Shown one piece after another: positions 7,820-17,345 of a stretch of DNA of 30,965 nt. The stretch comes from Pseudomonadota bacterium (lineage in GTDB: Bacteria; Pseudomonadota; Alphaproteobacteria; Rhizobiales; Tepidamorphaceae). The position numbers were made by a program, and so were the translations under genes. The DNA is taken from positions 1-30,965 of the forward strand of contig JAEWYT010000148.1 of NCBI GenBank assembly GCA_023458595.1, in the 5' to 3' direction. The notes under the pieces are model-generated. The model worked only from the letters and a program-made list of their open reading frames with translations, made no database searches and was not told the DNA's origin. The stretch's first letter is position 1; each line of letters begins with the position of its first letter.

Positions 7820-8548
7820 TCAGCCGCCCGCGCCGGCTGCCGCGTGGGCCGCCTCGAACGAGGTGTCCGGTCCGCCGAGCCTGAGGCGCGCCATCGACAT
7901 CAGATACTTGGTGTACTCGGAAAGCAGCAGCCGCGTGGTGCCGGGGCTGCGCCACCAGCCCTCGATCTGCATGCGCTGCGTGACGACCGGATAGGGGATC
8001 AGCCGGGCCTCCGGCATCTCGCGGCGGATCTCGTTGAGGCTGCGGGGCAGGTGGTAGCTGGAGGTGACGACGATCAGCGAGGAGAAGCCGTTGACGCGCG
8101 CCCAGTCGCGCGTCTCCTTGGCGTTGCCGACCGTGTTGAGCGCGGCATGGCCGAGATCGACGCAGCATTCGAAAAACTCGGCGCCGCCCGGCGTCAGGGC
8201 CGCCAGCATCTCGCGCGACGTGCTCGGGTGGACGCCGGAGATCAGGAGCCGCTGGGCGCGGCCCTCGCGCAGCAGCGCGATGGCGTCGGTGATGCGGTCC
8301 GCGCCGCCGGTGAGCGCGACGATGGCGTCGGCGGCCTCGGCGGCACGGGGCTTCTCGAGCTCGGCGACGTTGAAGACGAAGTGGGCGAAGCCGATGGCGA
8401 AGGCGATCAGGCCGCCGATGGCCAGACCGGCGAGCGCGACGGAGGCGAGACGCAGGGAACGGTGCCGCCTGGGCGCACGGACCCGCGCCGCGGAACCTGC
8501 CCGGTCCGCGCCCTCCAGAGGCAGCTCGCTGTGATCGCTGTTCACCAT
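7820..8548 (-). CDS. YdcF/SanA-family (DUF218) membrane-anchored envelope protein
   Basis: A 242-aa protein with a basic cytoplasmic N-terminus, one membrane segment (about residues 33-58) and a periplasmic DUF218 domain. Conserved blocks are DAIVALTGGADRITDAI (74-90), LLISGVH, GNAKETRDWA and VTSSYHLPRS, the pattern of the YdcF/ElyC/SanA family, members of which affect envelope integrity and peptidoglycan metabolism; the biochemical reaction is not settled. The ATG at 8548 was chosen because 'aaggga' precedes it and because an upstream extension would run through the ftsX region. It sits between ftsX (71-bp gap) and plsC, an order I associate with Hyphomicrobiales, which supports an envelope or division role. 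Confidence 0.85.
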   Translation of the reverse strand: MVNSDHSELPLEGADRAGSAARVRAPRRHRSLRLASVALAGLAIGGLIAFAIGFAHFVFNVAELEKPRAAEAADAIVALTGGADRITDAIALLREGRAQRLLISGVHPSTSREMLAALTPGGAEFFECCVDLGHAALNTVGNAKETRDWARVNGFSSLIVVTSSYHLPRSLNEIRREMPEARLIPYPVVTQRMQIEGWWRSPGTTRLLLSEYTKYLMSMARLRLGGPDTSFEAAHAAAGAGG

Positions 8549-8619
8549 TCCGTCCCTTGAGGATACTAAGAAATGGGGCGTAGCCACGGCAAGGGCCGCC
8601 GGCGCCCTTCCGCGCCCGG

Positions 8620-9585
8620 CTAGTCGAAAATCTTCAGGAAATGGAAGACGGTGAGCCTGGAGCTCATCGCCGTCAGGGCGGCGACCAGCAGAATCGTCAG
8701 GCCGATGCCGGCGAACGCCGACCAGCCGATCGAGATGCCGCCGAACAGGGCGTCGAACTGGTCGCCGGCGGGAGTGGCGGCGAACTGGGCGGAAATCCAG
8801 CGGATCGCGGCGAAGGCGGCCATGGCGGCGATGCCGCCGGCGAGACCGCCGCGGAAGCCCACTCTCAGGAAATGCCGCTCGAACTCGCGCGCGATGAACG
8901 CCTCCTTGGCGCCGACGAGGTGCAGCACCTCGACGATATCGCGGTTGGTCGCCATGGCGCCGCGCGTGGCGAACACCACGGACAGGACGGTGGCGATCAG
9001 CACCAGGATCAGGATCGCGCCGCCGCTGATCGTGAGCGTGTTGGCCATCACCGCGAGGCGCCCCTGCCAGAGCTGGTGGTCGTCGAGGCTCGCCGCCGGC
9101 ACCGCCCGCACGAGCCTGTCGCGCAGGTCGGCGATGTCGGGCGGGGCGGCGCGGTCGATCTCGACGACGATCAGGCGCGGAACGGGAAGCTCCTCGAGGT
9201 CGACGCCGGCGCCGAGCCACGGCTCGAGCAGGTCGCGCAGCTCGCCTTCCGACAGCGCGCGGGCGCTCTCGATGCCGCGCGTGTCGCGGAGGACCGCCAG
9301 CGCCTGGTCGAGGGCGGCGGCGATGTCCACGCCCTCGAGCGGGCGCACCTGAACGGTGATCTCGCCGGATATGTCGGAGCGCCAGTCGGCGGCGGCCGAG
9401 GCGATGACGGCGACCGCCCCGACCGTGATGCAGGCCAGGAACGACATGATGGCGAGGACGAAGAACAGCGCGCGGCCGGAGACGCCTGAGGCCGGCACGA
9501 TCGGCGCCGAGGGACCGAAGTCCTCGTCGACGCCCGGTCCCCCGGTCTCGTCGTCGCGATCGTCGCTCTGCGCCGGCATGGCCAT
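8620..9585 (-). CDS. ftsX: Cell division ABC transporter permease FtsX
   Basis: Membrane partner of FtsE; in other bacteria the FtsEX complex transmits ATP hydrolysis to periplasmic peptidoglycan hydrolase activators at the division site. The 321-aa protein has an acidic cytoplasmic N-terminus (1-35), a first membrane segment (about 39-66), a periplasmic loop of about 110 residues (ITVQVRPLEGVDIAAALDQA...), and three more membrane segments in the C-terminal half, including ILILVLIATVLSVVFATRGAM, followed by NRDIVEVLHLVGA. It ends FHFLKIFD. The start at 9585 has 'gaagagc' upstream; a second Met three codons... (residue 3) is also possible. It follows ftsE by 18 bp and is certainly co-transcribed with it. 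Length and topology are normal for FtsX. Confidence 0.92.
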   Translation of the reverse strand: MAMPAQSDDRDDETGGPGVDEDFGPSAPIVPASGVSGRALFFVLAIMSFLACITVGAVAVIASAAADWRSDISGEITVQVRPLEGVDIAAALDQALAVLRDTRGIESARALSEGELRDLLEPWLGAGVDLEELPVPRLIVVEIDRAAPPDIADLRDRLVRAVPAASLDDHQLWQGRLAVMANTLTISGGAILILVLIATVLSVVFATRGAMATNRDIVEVLHLVGAKEAFIAREFERHFLRVGFRGGLAGGIAAMAAFAAIRWISAQFAATPAGDQFDALFGGISIGWSAFAGIGLTILLVAALTAMSSRLTVFHFLKIFD

Positions 9586-9603
9586 GGCTGGCTCTTCGTT
9601 CCC

Positions 9604-10263
9604 TCAGTCGTAGATGTGGACGCGGCCCTCGTTCAGCACGAAGCGGCGCGCGTCGTACTGGTCCATCAGGCCGATGTCGTGGGTGGCGATGACGACGGTG
9701 GTGCCGAGCCGGTGCAGCTCCATGAACAGGCGCAACAGGCGGCGGGCGAGCGTCGGGTCGACGTTGCCGGTCGGCTCGTCGGCGAGCAGGAGCTCCGGCT
9801 GGGTGATGACGGCGCGGGCGATCGCGGCGCGCTGCTTCTCGCCGCCCGAGAGGACCGGCGGATGCACGTGCACGCGGTGTCCGAGGCCCACCCAGTGCAG
9901 GAGCTCGATCACGTCGGTGCGGTAGGACGCCTCGTCCTTGCCGAGGACGCGCAGGGGCAGCGCGACGTTCTCGTAGGTCGACAGGTGATCGAGCAGCCGG
10001 AAGTCCTGGAAGACGACGCCGAGGCGGCGGCGCACGGTCGGCAGGTCGGCGCGCGACAGGGTGGCGACGTCGTGGCCGAACAGGGACATCAGGCCGCGCG
10101 TCGGCTTCAGCGCCAGGAACAGGAGCCGCATCAGCGACGTCTTGCCGGCGCCCGACGGCCCGGTCAGGAACTGGAACGAGCCGCGCTCGATGCGGAACGA
10201 CACGTCGCGCAGGACCTCCGGTCCCATGCCATATCGCAACCCGACGTTTTCGAAACGGATCAT
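9604..10263 (-). CDS. ftsE: Cell division ATP-binding protein FtsE
   Basis: ABC ATPase subunit of FtsEX, acting at the inner face of the membrane at the septum. The 219-aa protein has Walker A GPSGAGKT (35-42), Q-loop VVFQDFRLLDHLS (Q86), signature LSGGEKQR (138-145), Walker B LLLADEPTGNVDP (158-170) and the switch histidine in ATHDIGLMD. FQDFRLL is characteristic of FtsE. I took the ATG at 10263 rather than a TTG one codon upstream because the ATG gives the usual MIRFENV start. First gene of the minus-strand group with ftsX, ydcF and plsC; its upstream region (10264-10428) is shared with a divergent gene and holds a CtrA-type box. Confidence 0.95.
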   Translation of the reverse strand: MIRFENVGLRYGMGPEVLRDVSFRIERGSFQFLTGPSGAGKTSLMRLLFLALKPTRGLMSLFGHDVATLSRADLPTVRRRLGVVFQDFRLLDHLSTYENVALPLRVLGKDEASYRTDVIELLHWVGLGHRVHVHPPVLSGGEKQRAAIARAVITQPELLLADEPTGNVDPTLARRLLRLFMELHRLGTTVVIATHDIGLMDQYDARRFVLNEGRVHIYD

Positions 10264-10338
10264 CAATGGACGGCTCCCGGATCGGTCCGCTGGTTCGGCC
10301 CAGCACGACCGGAGCGATGAACCTTCGCAGACCGGCCC

Positions 10339-10353
10339 TTAACGCTTCATTAA
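10339..10353. promoter_or_regulatory. TTAA-N7-TTAA motif matching the CtrA binding consensus
   Basis: TTAA at 10339-10342, seven bases (cgcttca), then TTAA at 10350-10353; the arrangement reads the same on both strands. CtrA, the alphaproteobacterial cell-cycle regulator, binds TTAA-N7-TTAA(C). The site lies in the 165-bp divergent region, 76 bp from the ftsE start and 76 bp from the zinc-ribbon gene start, in an AT-rich patch of an otherwise GC-rich region. I looked at other TTAA occurrences in the intergenic regions and saw no second exact match. Confidence 0.5.
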
Positions 10354-10428
10354 ACATAATCCGGCGAGGTGGAAGAGCACGCCGGTCGCCTGAAGCGGGC
10401 GCTCTCGACCCGTGCCGCGCGGACCTGG

Positions 10429-11256
10429 ATGAAGATAACCTGCCCGGACTGCAATACGAGCTACACCGTCGACGCGGCGACCTTTCCGCCCGACGGCCGC
10501 TCGGTGCGCTGCGCGAAATGCCGGAATGTCTGGCACGCCGTGCCCTACATGCCCGAGCCGGACCTCATCCCGCCGGAGCCCGCGGCGAACGCGCCGGCGC
10601 CGCCGAGCCGCGCCGACCGGGTCGAGGCGCCGTCGGGCGAGAGGGCGCTCGCCGAATCATCCGAATCGTTCGGTGCGCGAATCGTCGACGACGGCGGCGC
10701 GGAAGGCCCGCGCGAGATCAGCGACGTCGAGCACGCCGCCGAGCAGCGCGCCCGGATGGCGGCGAACCACGCCGGCAAGGGACCGAAGGTCCGCTACAGG
10801 GGTTCCGGGCGCCGCGGCCTGGAGGCCTTCGCGCTCGGCTGCGTACTGGCGGGCCTCGTCGCCGCCTTCCACTACCGCGAGGACGTGGTGCGCGCGCTTC
10901 CCAACTCGGCGGGGCTGTACGAGGCGATCGGTTTCCCGGTAAACCTCCGCGGACTGGAATTCGAGAAGGTCACGCAGCGGCGCGACTTCGAGGACGGGGT
11001 GCCGGTGCTGATCGTCGAAGGCGAGATCACGAACATCCGCGACCGGGCCATGCCGGTGCCGGCGCTGCGCTTCTCCCTGCGGGGCAAGGCGGGCGACGAG
11101 CTCTACGCCTGGACGCTGGAGCCGCGCCAGCGGGTGATCGAGCCGAGCGCCTCGATGACGTTCCGCACCCGGCTGGCCTCGCCGCCGCGCGGGGCGGACG
11201 ACCTGCAGGTCCGGTTCATCGCGCGCGACCGCCGCATCGTGGAGCTCGACAATTGA
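10429..11256 (+). CDS. MJ0042-type zinc-ribbon single-pass membrane protein
   Basis: A 275-aa protein. The N-terminus is an MJ0042/zinc_ribbon_5 domain with two cysteine pairs, ITCPDCNTSYTV (C5, C8) and VRCAKCRNVW (C28, C31). A Pro/Ala-rich acidic linker follows, then one membrane segment (about 131-148) and an extracytoplasmic C-terminal domain resembling DUF3426 (VEGEITNIRDRAMPVPALRFSLRG...). I chose the ATG at 10429, which puts the zinc ribbon at the very N-terminus; the open frame starts 20 codons earlier. Function is unknown. It is the first gene of a set with hpt, whose start codon overlaps its stop (TTGA), so expression is probably coupled. Divergent from ftsE. Confidence 0.85.
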   Translation: MKITCPDCNTSYTVDAATFPPDGRSVRCAKCRNVWHAVPYMPEPDLIPPEPAANAPAPPSRADRVEAPSGERALAESSESFGARIVDDGGAEGPREISDVEHAAEQRARMAANHAGKGPKVRYRGSGRRGLEAFALGCVLAGLVAAFHYREDVVRALPNSAGLYEAIGFPVNLRGLEFEKVTQRRDFEDGVPVLIVEGEITNIRDRAMPVPALRFSLRGKAGDELYAWTLEPRQRVIEPSASMTFRTRLASPPRGADDLQVRFIARDRRIVELDN

Positions 11257-11819
11257 CGACGATAGAAAGGCGCGGCCAGCGCATCCGCGTATTGTACTCC
11301 TCGGAGGAGATCGCCGCGCGCAACAGCGAGATCGCGAGCGAGATCGGCGACCGCGCCGGGCCGCAGCCCCTCGTCATCGCCATCCTCAAGGGCAGCTTCG
11401 TCTTCGCCGCCGACCTCCTGCGGGCACTCTACGCCGCGGGCCTGTCGCCGGAAGTCGAGTTCATGAGCCTGTCGAGCTACGGCGCCGGCACGGAATCCTC
11501 CGGCCGGGTCACGGTGCTGCGCGACATCGACAGCGAGGTGAAGGGGCGCACCGTCATCCTGATCGACGACATCCTCGAATCGGGCCGCACCCTCGCCTAC
11601 GCCAAGGACCTCCTGGCGGCGCGCGGGGCGGGCGCGGTGCTGACCTGCGTGCTGCTCGACAAGCCCGGCAAGCGGGCCGCCGACATCAATCCCGATTTCA
11701 TCGGCTTCACCTGTCCCGACCTGTTCGTGGTCGGCTACGGCATGGACGTCGCGCACGCTTTCCGCGAGCTGCCGTTCGTCGGCGTCGTCGAAGGACGGGC
11801 CGCCGAGGACGGCGACTGA
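11253..11819 (+). CDS. hpt: Hypoxanthine phosphoribosyltransferase
   Basis: Purine salvage: converts hypoxanthine or guanine plus PRPP to IMP or GMP in the cytosol. The 188-aa length is normal. Visible features are VIAILKGSFVFAADLLR (41-57), the flexible-loop SLSSYGAGTESSG (72-84), the PRPP-binding VILIDDILESGRTL (101-114) and DKPGKR followed by FVVGYGMD near the C-terminus. The start must be the TTG at 11253, which overlaps the previous gene's TGA as TTGA; the next Met (71) would remove the substrate loop region. Nothing else in the window belongs to purine salvage; the grouping with the zinc-ribbon and receiver genes is, to my knowledge, a lineage gene order rather than a pathway. Confidence 0.93.
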   Translation: MTTIERRGQRIRVLYSSEEIAARNSEIASEIGDRAGPQPLVIAILKGSFVFAADLLRALYAAGLSPEVEFMSLSSYGAGTESSGRVTVLRDIDSEVKGRTVILIDDILESGRTLAYAKDLLAARGAGAVLTCVLLDKPGKRAADINPDFIGFTCPDLFVVGYGMDVAHAFRELPFVGVVEGRAAEDGD

Positions 11820-11835
11820 AGGGGGAAACGGGCGG

Positions 11836-12267
11836 ATGGCGACGATACTCCTGGTCGATGACGACGACGGCGTGCGCACCTTCGTGCGGCGGGCGCTGGA
11901 GATCGACGGCCACGCGGTCGAGGAGGCGGCGGACGGCGCCGAGGCGCTCGACCTGCTGCGGGGCCCCGCGAACGGGGCCGGCCTCGTCCTCTCCGACATC
12001 GTCATGCCGGTGATGGACGGCATCGCCCTGGCGCTCAACGTCGCCCGCGAGCGGCCCGACGTGCCGGTGATGCTGATGACGGGCTACGCCAACCAGCGCG
12101 AGCGCGCGCACGGGCTCGACGAGATCGTCCGCGACGTGGTGCTGAAGCCGTTCACGCTCGCGGAGATCCGCTCCCGCGTCGGCGCGCTGTTCGCCGCCGC
12201 CGATACCGCCGCCGATACCGCCGCCGAAGCGGGCGGTCAGAACCGCTCGAGCAGCCTTTCCAGGTAG
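11836..12267 (+). CDS. cpdR: Single-domain response regulator, CpdR-like
   Basis: A 143-aa protein that is a lone receiver domain: acidic pocket LLVDDDDG (D8-D10), phosphoacceptor D54 in LSDIVMPVMDG, T82 in LMTGYA, and K104 in VLKPF. There is no output domain. SDIVMPxMDGI plus the VLKPF ending resembles CpdR, the Caulobacter adaptor that when unphosphorylated directs ClpXP to degrade cell-cycle regulators such as PdeA and, with RcdA and PopA, CtrA; the identification is by resemblance and gene order. A good ribosome-binding site ('aagggggaa') precedes the ATG, 16 bp after hpt. The last 24 residues (ADTAADTAAEAGG...) are low complexity and overlap the convergent TIGR02302 gene by 31 bp, so the C-terminus is probably not functional. 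Confidence 0.8.
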   Translation: MATILLVDDDDGVRTFVRRALEIDGHAVEEAADGAEALDLLRGPANGAGLVLSDIVMPVMDGIALALNVARERPDVPVMLMTGYANQRERAHGLDEIVRDVVLKPFTLAEIRSRVGALFAAADTAADTAAEAGGQNRSSSLSR

Positions 12268-14765
12268 TCCTTCTCGAGCCGCGGGCGGCTCGGGTCCGAC
12301 AGGCGGCGGCGCAGCTCCTCGAGGATCTCGCGGGCGCGCTGCACGTCGATCTCCTCGGGAACCTTGACGGTGACGCCGTAGTCCGGGCCCTCGGTGCGCA
12401 GCGGCCGGCCGAAGGGATCGGTGCGCTGGCGGCCGTTCGGGCCGGGCTGGCCCATGCCCATGCCCTGGGCCATGCCCTGCGCCATCTGCTCGGCCATCGA
12501 CTGGGCGCCGCGGCGCAGGTTGTCGAGGGCGCGGCCCTGCTCGGAAAGCGCCTGGCCGGTCTCGCCCTGGCCGAGCGACTGCTCGGCCTCGCCCATCGCC
12601 TCGCCGGCCTGGCCGAGCTCGCTGCCGGGCTCGCCGCCGAGCTCCTTCAGCTGCTCCATGAGCTGGCGCAGCGCCTCGCGCAGCTCCGACTGGCTCTGGC
12701 CGAGCTGGCCGAGCTGATCGCCCCGGCCCTCGCCCTGCTGGCCCTCGCCCTGCTGACCCTGGCCCTTCTTGCCCTGCTGGTTGAACTGGAAGGTCTGGTC
12801 CATAAGCTCCTGCTGGCGCCGGATCAGGTCGCCGAGCTGGTCGAGCATCTCGCCCATCGGGCCGGCCTGCATCTGGCCGGGCTGCATGCGGCCGTTGCGC
12901 AGGTTCTCCAGCATGTTGCGCAGGTCGCTCAGCATCTGCCGGGCGGAGTCGCGGGCGCCCGAGCGCGCCATGTTCTCGATGGCGTCGAGCAGGCGCTGCA
13001 GGTCGTTGCGGCTCAGGGTCTGCGCGTTCGGATCCATCGGCATCTGCTGCGCCTGATCCTGGTTCTCCAGCGCCCGCTGGGCGAGCTCGCGCAGGAACTG
13101 GTCGAGCGCCTGGCGCAGCTCCGCCATCAGCCGCTCGATCTCCTCGTCGGACGCGCCCTCCTCGAGCGCCCGCATCAGCCGCTCCTGGGCGGCGCGCAGG
13201 TCCTCGGTGGCGAGCGACAGGTCGCCGTCCTCGATCTGCAGGGCCACGTCCCAGAGCTGGTCGAGGACGCCGCGCAGGGTCTCCTCGCCGCCGTCGCCGG
13301 ACCGCAGCCGCCAATAGGCCGAGCGCATGCCGAGATAGACGCCGTAATCCTCGATGTTCTTCTCCGGCTCGAGCGCCAGCGCGTCGAGCGCCCGGGCGAC
13401 CGTCGGCGCGGCGTTGCGGTCGAGCGCGAGATCGCGGCGCTGCTCGACGACGGCGCGGGCGAGCGGCTCGTAGAAGCGGCGCTGCGGCAGGGTGATCTCG
13501 ACGGGATCGCTCAGGCCCTCCTGGCCGGCGTCGTCGCGGGCGACGAGGCGCAGCCGCACCTTGGAGCCGGCCCAGGGATGGCTCGACAGCTCCTTGATGG
13601 TCTGGGCGTTGCCCGACTGGGCGCGCAGCTGCGGCAGCGACAGCGGGAAATCGGGCGGGGGCACCAGCGGGTCGGCGTCGGCGAGCTTCTCGTCGATGGG
13701 CTCGAACTTCGCCTCGGCGGCGATGACGCCGTAGTCGTCGCTGACCGAGTAGAAGAGCCGCAGCGCCTGGGTGGCCGTGAAATCGGGCTCCTGACCGAAC
13801 GATATCGAGGGCGGCGCGTCGGGCACGACGTCGAAGGCCCAGGAGAACACGGTCTGGCCGTCGAGGCCGATGCTCACCGCGCCGCTCTCGTCGAGCCCGA
13901 TCTGGTACTCGGCCGGGGCGGCGGCGCCCTTGTCGCTGTCGCCGGCGGCCACGGACGCCGCCTCGCCGCCCCCGAAGGAGGCCGCGACGGCGACGCCGGA
14001 ATCCGCAGGCGCGCGGATGATGAGCTGCGAGCCCTGTGGCACGGCAATCGGAGCGGCCCGTCCGGCGGGATCTCCGCCGCGTTCCTGCGCCCGCGCGCCG
14101 TTGCCGGTCAGCAGGACGGGGGGACGGCCGGTGTAGCGCGGCGGCGAGACCCAGGCGTCGATGCGGGCGATCTGCGCCTCGTCGGGGCCGATCGGCGCGG
14201 CCGCCGACAGGAGGCGGCTCCGCCAGTCGGGACCGGCCCAGGCGAGCGCCACGACGAACAGGAGGACGACGATCGCGCGCAGGGCGTAGGGATCGCGCGC
14301 GGCGACGCGGGGCGCCGGCAGGCCCGCCGACAGCCGTCCGATACCCGCTGCGGCGCGGGCGCGGTGGGCCGCCCAGAGCCGCTCGGTCGCCGCGTCGGGG
14401 CGGGAGCCGGCGAGATTGTCCTCGAGCGCGGTGAGCGGGCGATGGGAGAGCCCGGTCGCCGTCTCGACGCGGTGGCGGGCCTCGCCGAGGCGCGGCAGGC
14501 GGATGCGGGCGAGCGGCGTCAGGGCGGCGGCGAAGGCGGCCGCGAACAGGATCAGCCCGCCGATGCGCAGATAGGGCGAAACGGAGATCCACAGGCCGAA
14601 CCAGGAGACGATGCAGTAGACGGCGAGGACGATGGCGGCCGGCAGAAAGGCGGGCCAAATCCGCTCGAAGGCGATCGCCGCCGCGGCACGGCGGATCGCG
14701 GACGCGATCGGTCCGCGGGCGAAACTGCTGTCGGCGTCGCTGCGCCGTCGTCGGGATCCGGTCAC
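12237..14765 (-). CDS. TIGR02302 family (DUF4175) membrane protein
   Basis: An 842-aa protein of the long alphaproteobacterial TIGR02302 family, whose function is unknown. Two membrane segments lie near the N-terminus (about 39-60 and 68-85) and a third near 160-178, followed by a large probably extracytoplasmic region with IDAWVSPPRYTGRPPVLL and DDYGVIAAEAKF, beta-rich segments seen in the family. From about residue 480 the protein becomes alpha-helical and rich in Gln, Met, Gly and Glu, with heptad-like stretches and short repeats such as GQGQQGEGQQGEG and MAQGMAQGMGMG. The start is a GTG at 14765 with 'ggaagga' 7 bases upstream; the overlapping ATG is in another frame and stops at once. 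It lies 171 bp after lysA in the same direction, a conserved pairing in the order as I recall. Its 3' end overlaps the receiver gene. Confidence 0.85.
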   Translation of the reverse strand: MTGSRRRRSDADSSFARGPIASAIRRAAAAIAFERIWPAFLPAAIVLAVYCIVSWFGLWISVSPYLRIGGLILFAAAFAAALTPLARIRLPRLGEARHRVETATGLSHRPLTALEDNLAGSRPDAATERLWAAHRARAAAGIGRLSAGLPAPRVAARDPYALRAIVVLLFVVALAWAGPDWRSRLLSAAAPIGPDEAQIARIDAWVSPPRYTGRPPVLLTGNGARAQERGGDPAGRAAPIAVPQGSQLIIRAPADSGVAVAASFGGGEAASVAAGDSDKGAAAPAEYQIGLDESGAVSIGLDGQTVFSWAFDVVPDAPPSISFGQEPDFTATQALRLFYSVSDDYGVIAAEAKFEPIDEKLADADPLVPPPDFPLSLPQLRAQSGNAQTIKELSSHPWAGSKVRLRLVARDDAGQEGLSDPVEITLPQRRFYEPLARAVVEQRRDLALDRNAAPTVARALDALALEPEKNIEDYGVYLGMRSAYWRLRSGDGGEETLRGVLDQLWDVALQIEDGDLSLATEDLRAAQERLMRALEEGASDEEIERLMAELRQALDQFLRELAQRALENQDQAQQMPMDPNAQTLSRNDLQRLLDAIENMARSGARDSARQMLSDLRNMLENLRNGRMQPGQMQAGPMGEMLDQLGDLIRRQQELMDQTFQFNQQGKKGQGQQGEGQQGEGRGDQLGQLGQSQSELREALRQLMEQLKELGGEPGSELGQAGEAMGEAEQSLGQGETGQALSEQGRALDNLRRGAQSMAEQMAQGMAQGMGMGQPGPNGRQRTDPFGRPLRTEGPDYGVTVKVPEEIDVQRAREILEELRRRLSDPSRPRLEKDYLERLLERF

Positions 14766-14936
14766 CGAATCATCCTTCCCGGCCGCCTCGCTTCCAGAGC
14801 GGCAATCTAGGGCACGAGCGGCGTTTCGTCACGAACCGTTCCGGGGGCCGCGCGCCGGCGCGCCCGATTCTCCGGGCGCAGGCCCCACGCGGGCGAACCG
14901 TCGCCAGCATAGTCTCCCGAACGAACGTGGCGCCAA

Positions 14937-16247
<1,311 letters not shown>

Positions 16248-16282
16248 TGTCGCTACACCGAAAGGTGTTGAAATCCGGGGCG

Positions 16283-16492
16283 CTACATCAGCAAGCCGTC
16301 GAGAATGAACGGCTTGTCCGGTTTCGCGCCGTCCTTGGGAGGCGCCTTCTTCACCGCCGGGTCACGCACGTCGGCGGGGTCGGTGCCGGGCGGCGGCTCG
16401 AGCTGGGTCGGTTTGACGCCGCAGCCGGACAGCAGGAGCGCCGCCGACAGGGCGGCGGCGAGGACGGCTGCTCTGGAAAAGGACGTCTGCAC
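16283..16492 (-). CDS. lptM: Small LptM-like (YifL family) lipoprotein
   Basis: A 69-aa lipoprotein with a signal segment and lipobox (LLLSGC; lipidated Cys about residue 24) directly followed by GVKPTQLEPPPGTDP, the short Gly/Pro-rich sequence typical of LptM/YifL proteins encoded next to lysA. In Escherichia coli LptM assists assembly of the LPS translocon LptDE; whether this alphaproteobacterial version does so is inference. The rest (DVRDPAVKKAPPKDGAKPDKPFILDGLLM) is polar, with the PFILDGLL end often seen in the order. The start is a GTG at 16492; no ATG gives a full signal sequence, and the ribosome-binding site is weak. Co-directional with lysA. Confidence 0.8.
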   Translation of the reverse strand: MQTSFSRAAVLAAALSAALLLSGCGVKPTQLEPPPGTDPADVRDPAVKKAPPKDGAKPDKPFILDGLLM

Positions 16493-16587
16493 GCGCGGGA
16501 AGCTCCAAACCGGTCCGGGATCGAATGGGTCGGCTGACGGGTAGCAGAATTCGGCCGGAAACGGAACAACCCGGCGGCCGGGCCGCG

Positions 16588-17013
16588 TCAGTCGTGGACC
16601 TGCGCCTCGATCGCCTCCATGTCGTCGTCCGACATGCCGAAATGATGGCCGATCTCGTGGATCAGCACGTGGGCGACGAGATGACCCAGCGTTTCTTCCG
16701 ATTCGGCCCAGAAATCGAGGAGCGGGCGGCGGTAGAGCCAGATCATGTTGGGCATCTCGCCGGTGCGGAGCTCGCCGCGATGGGCGAGCCCCGTGCCCTG
16801 GAAGAGGCCGAGCAGGTCGAAGGGGGAATCGAGCCCCATGTCGTCGAGCACCTCCTCCTCGGGGAAATCGGCGACCCGGATGACGATGTCGCCGCAGAGC
16901 TGGCGGAAGGCGCCGGGCAATTGCCCGAAGGCGTCGGCGGCGAGCCGGTGGATGTCGTCCAGCGTCGGCGCCTGCCGGTCCTGCCAGGCCGAAATGGGGG
17001 TCGCGCGGGCCAT
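16588..17013 (-). CDS. Zincin-like metallopeptidase family protein
   Basis: A 141-aa cytosolic protein of the small zincin-like (MMP-like, DUF1025-type) family. The zinc signature HEIGHHFG (HExxH, residues 119-126) is complete and is followed by MSDDDM, the usual end of this family. Earlier conserved stretches are DDMGLDSPFDLLGLFQGTGL and NMIWLYRRPLLDFW. No signal peptide is present. The family adopts a minimal metzincin fold but, to my knowledge, the peptidase substrate is not established. The ATG at 17013 has a weak 'ggagatcagga' region upstream. It lies between a small membrane protein gene (38-bp gap) and lptM (95-bp gap) on the same strand. Confidence 0.85.
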   Translation of the reverse strand: MARATPISAWQDRQAPTLDDIHRLAADAFGQLPGAFRQLCGDIVIRVADFPEEEVLDDMGLDSPFDLLGLFQGTGLAHRGELRTGEMPNMIWLYRRPLLDFWAESEETLGHLVAHVLIHEIGHHFGMSDDDMEAIEAQVHD

Positions 17014-17051
17014 CGCGGCGTCCTGATCTCCTCCGTTCGGCCGTGACGGGC

Positions 17052-17309
17052 CTACAGATACGTCACGGCAAGGTAGATCAGCAGCCCGAAAAAAGCGATC
17101 AGCGACAGGCCGCGGCCGATCCGGCGGCCCCAGACCTCGACCCGGTCGTGCTGATCGGCGTCGTCGCCGCGGAAATGGGCGCCCGCCCGCTCGGCCTGCC
17201 TGGCGAACGCCGACGTGCCGAACACCTCCGATCCGGCGGCGGCGTCCTCCAGATCCTTCAGCGCCTGCTTGCGGCGCGCCTCGGCGCGCGCGTGATGGTC
17301 GTCGCTCAT
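17052..17309 (-). CDS. Small tail-anchored membrane protein, unknown
   Basis: An 85-aa protein: a charged N-terminal helix (SDDHHARAEARRKQALKDLEDAAAG), a polar middle, and a single hydrophobic segment at the extreme C-terminus (about residues 67-84, LSLIAFFGLLIYLAVTYL), so it should be tail-anchored in the inner membrane with its N-terminus in the cytosol. I do not recognise a named family. The coding assignment rests on the clean hydrophobic segment, the good ATG and the tight same-strand packing between the GFA-family gene (36 bp) and the zincin gene (38 bp). Confidence 0.7.
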   Translation of the reverse strand: MSDDHHARAEARRKQALKDLEDAAAGSEVFGTSAFARQAERAGAHFRGDDADQHDRVEVWGRRIGRGLSLIAFFGLLIYLAVTYL

Positions 17310-17345
17310 GGCCGTCAGACTAGCACGAAGCGGAGGCGGCGACGG

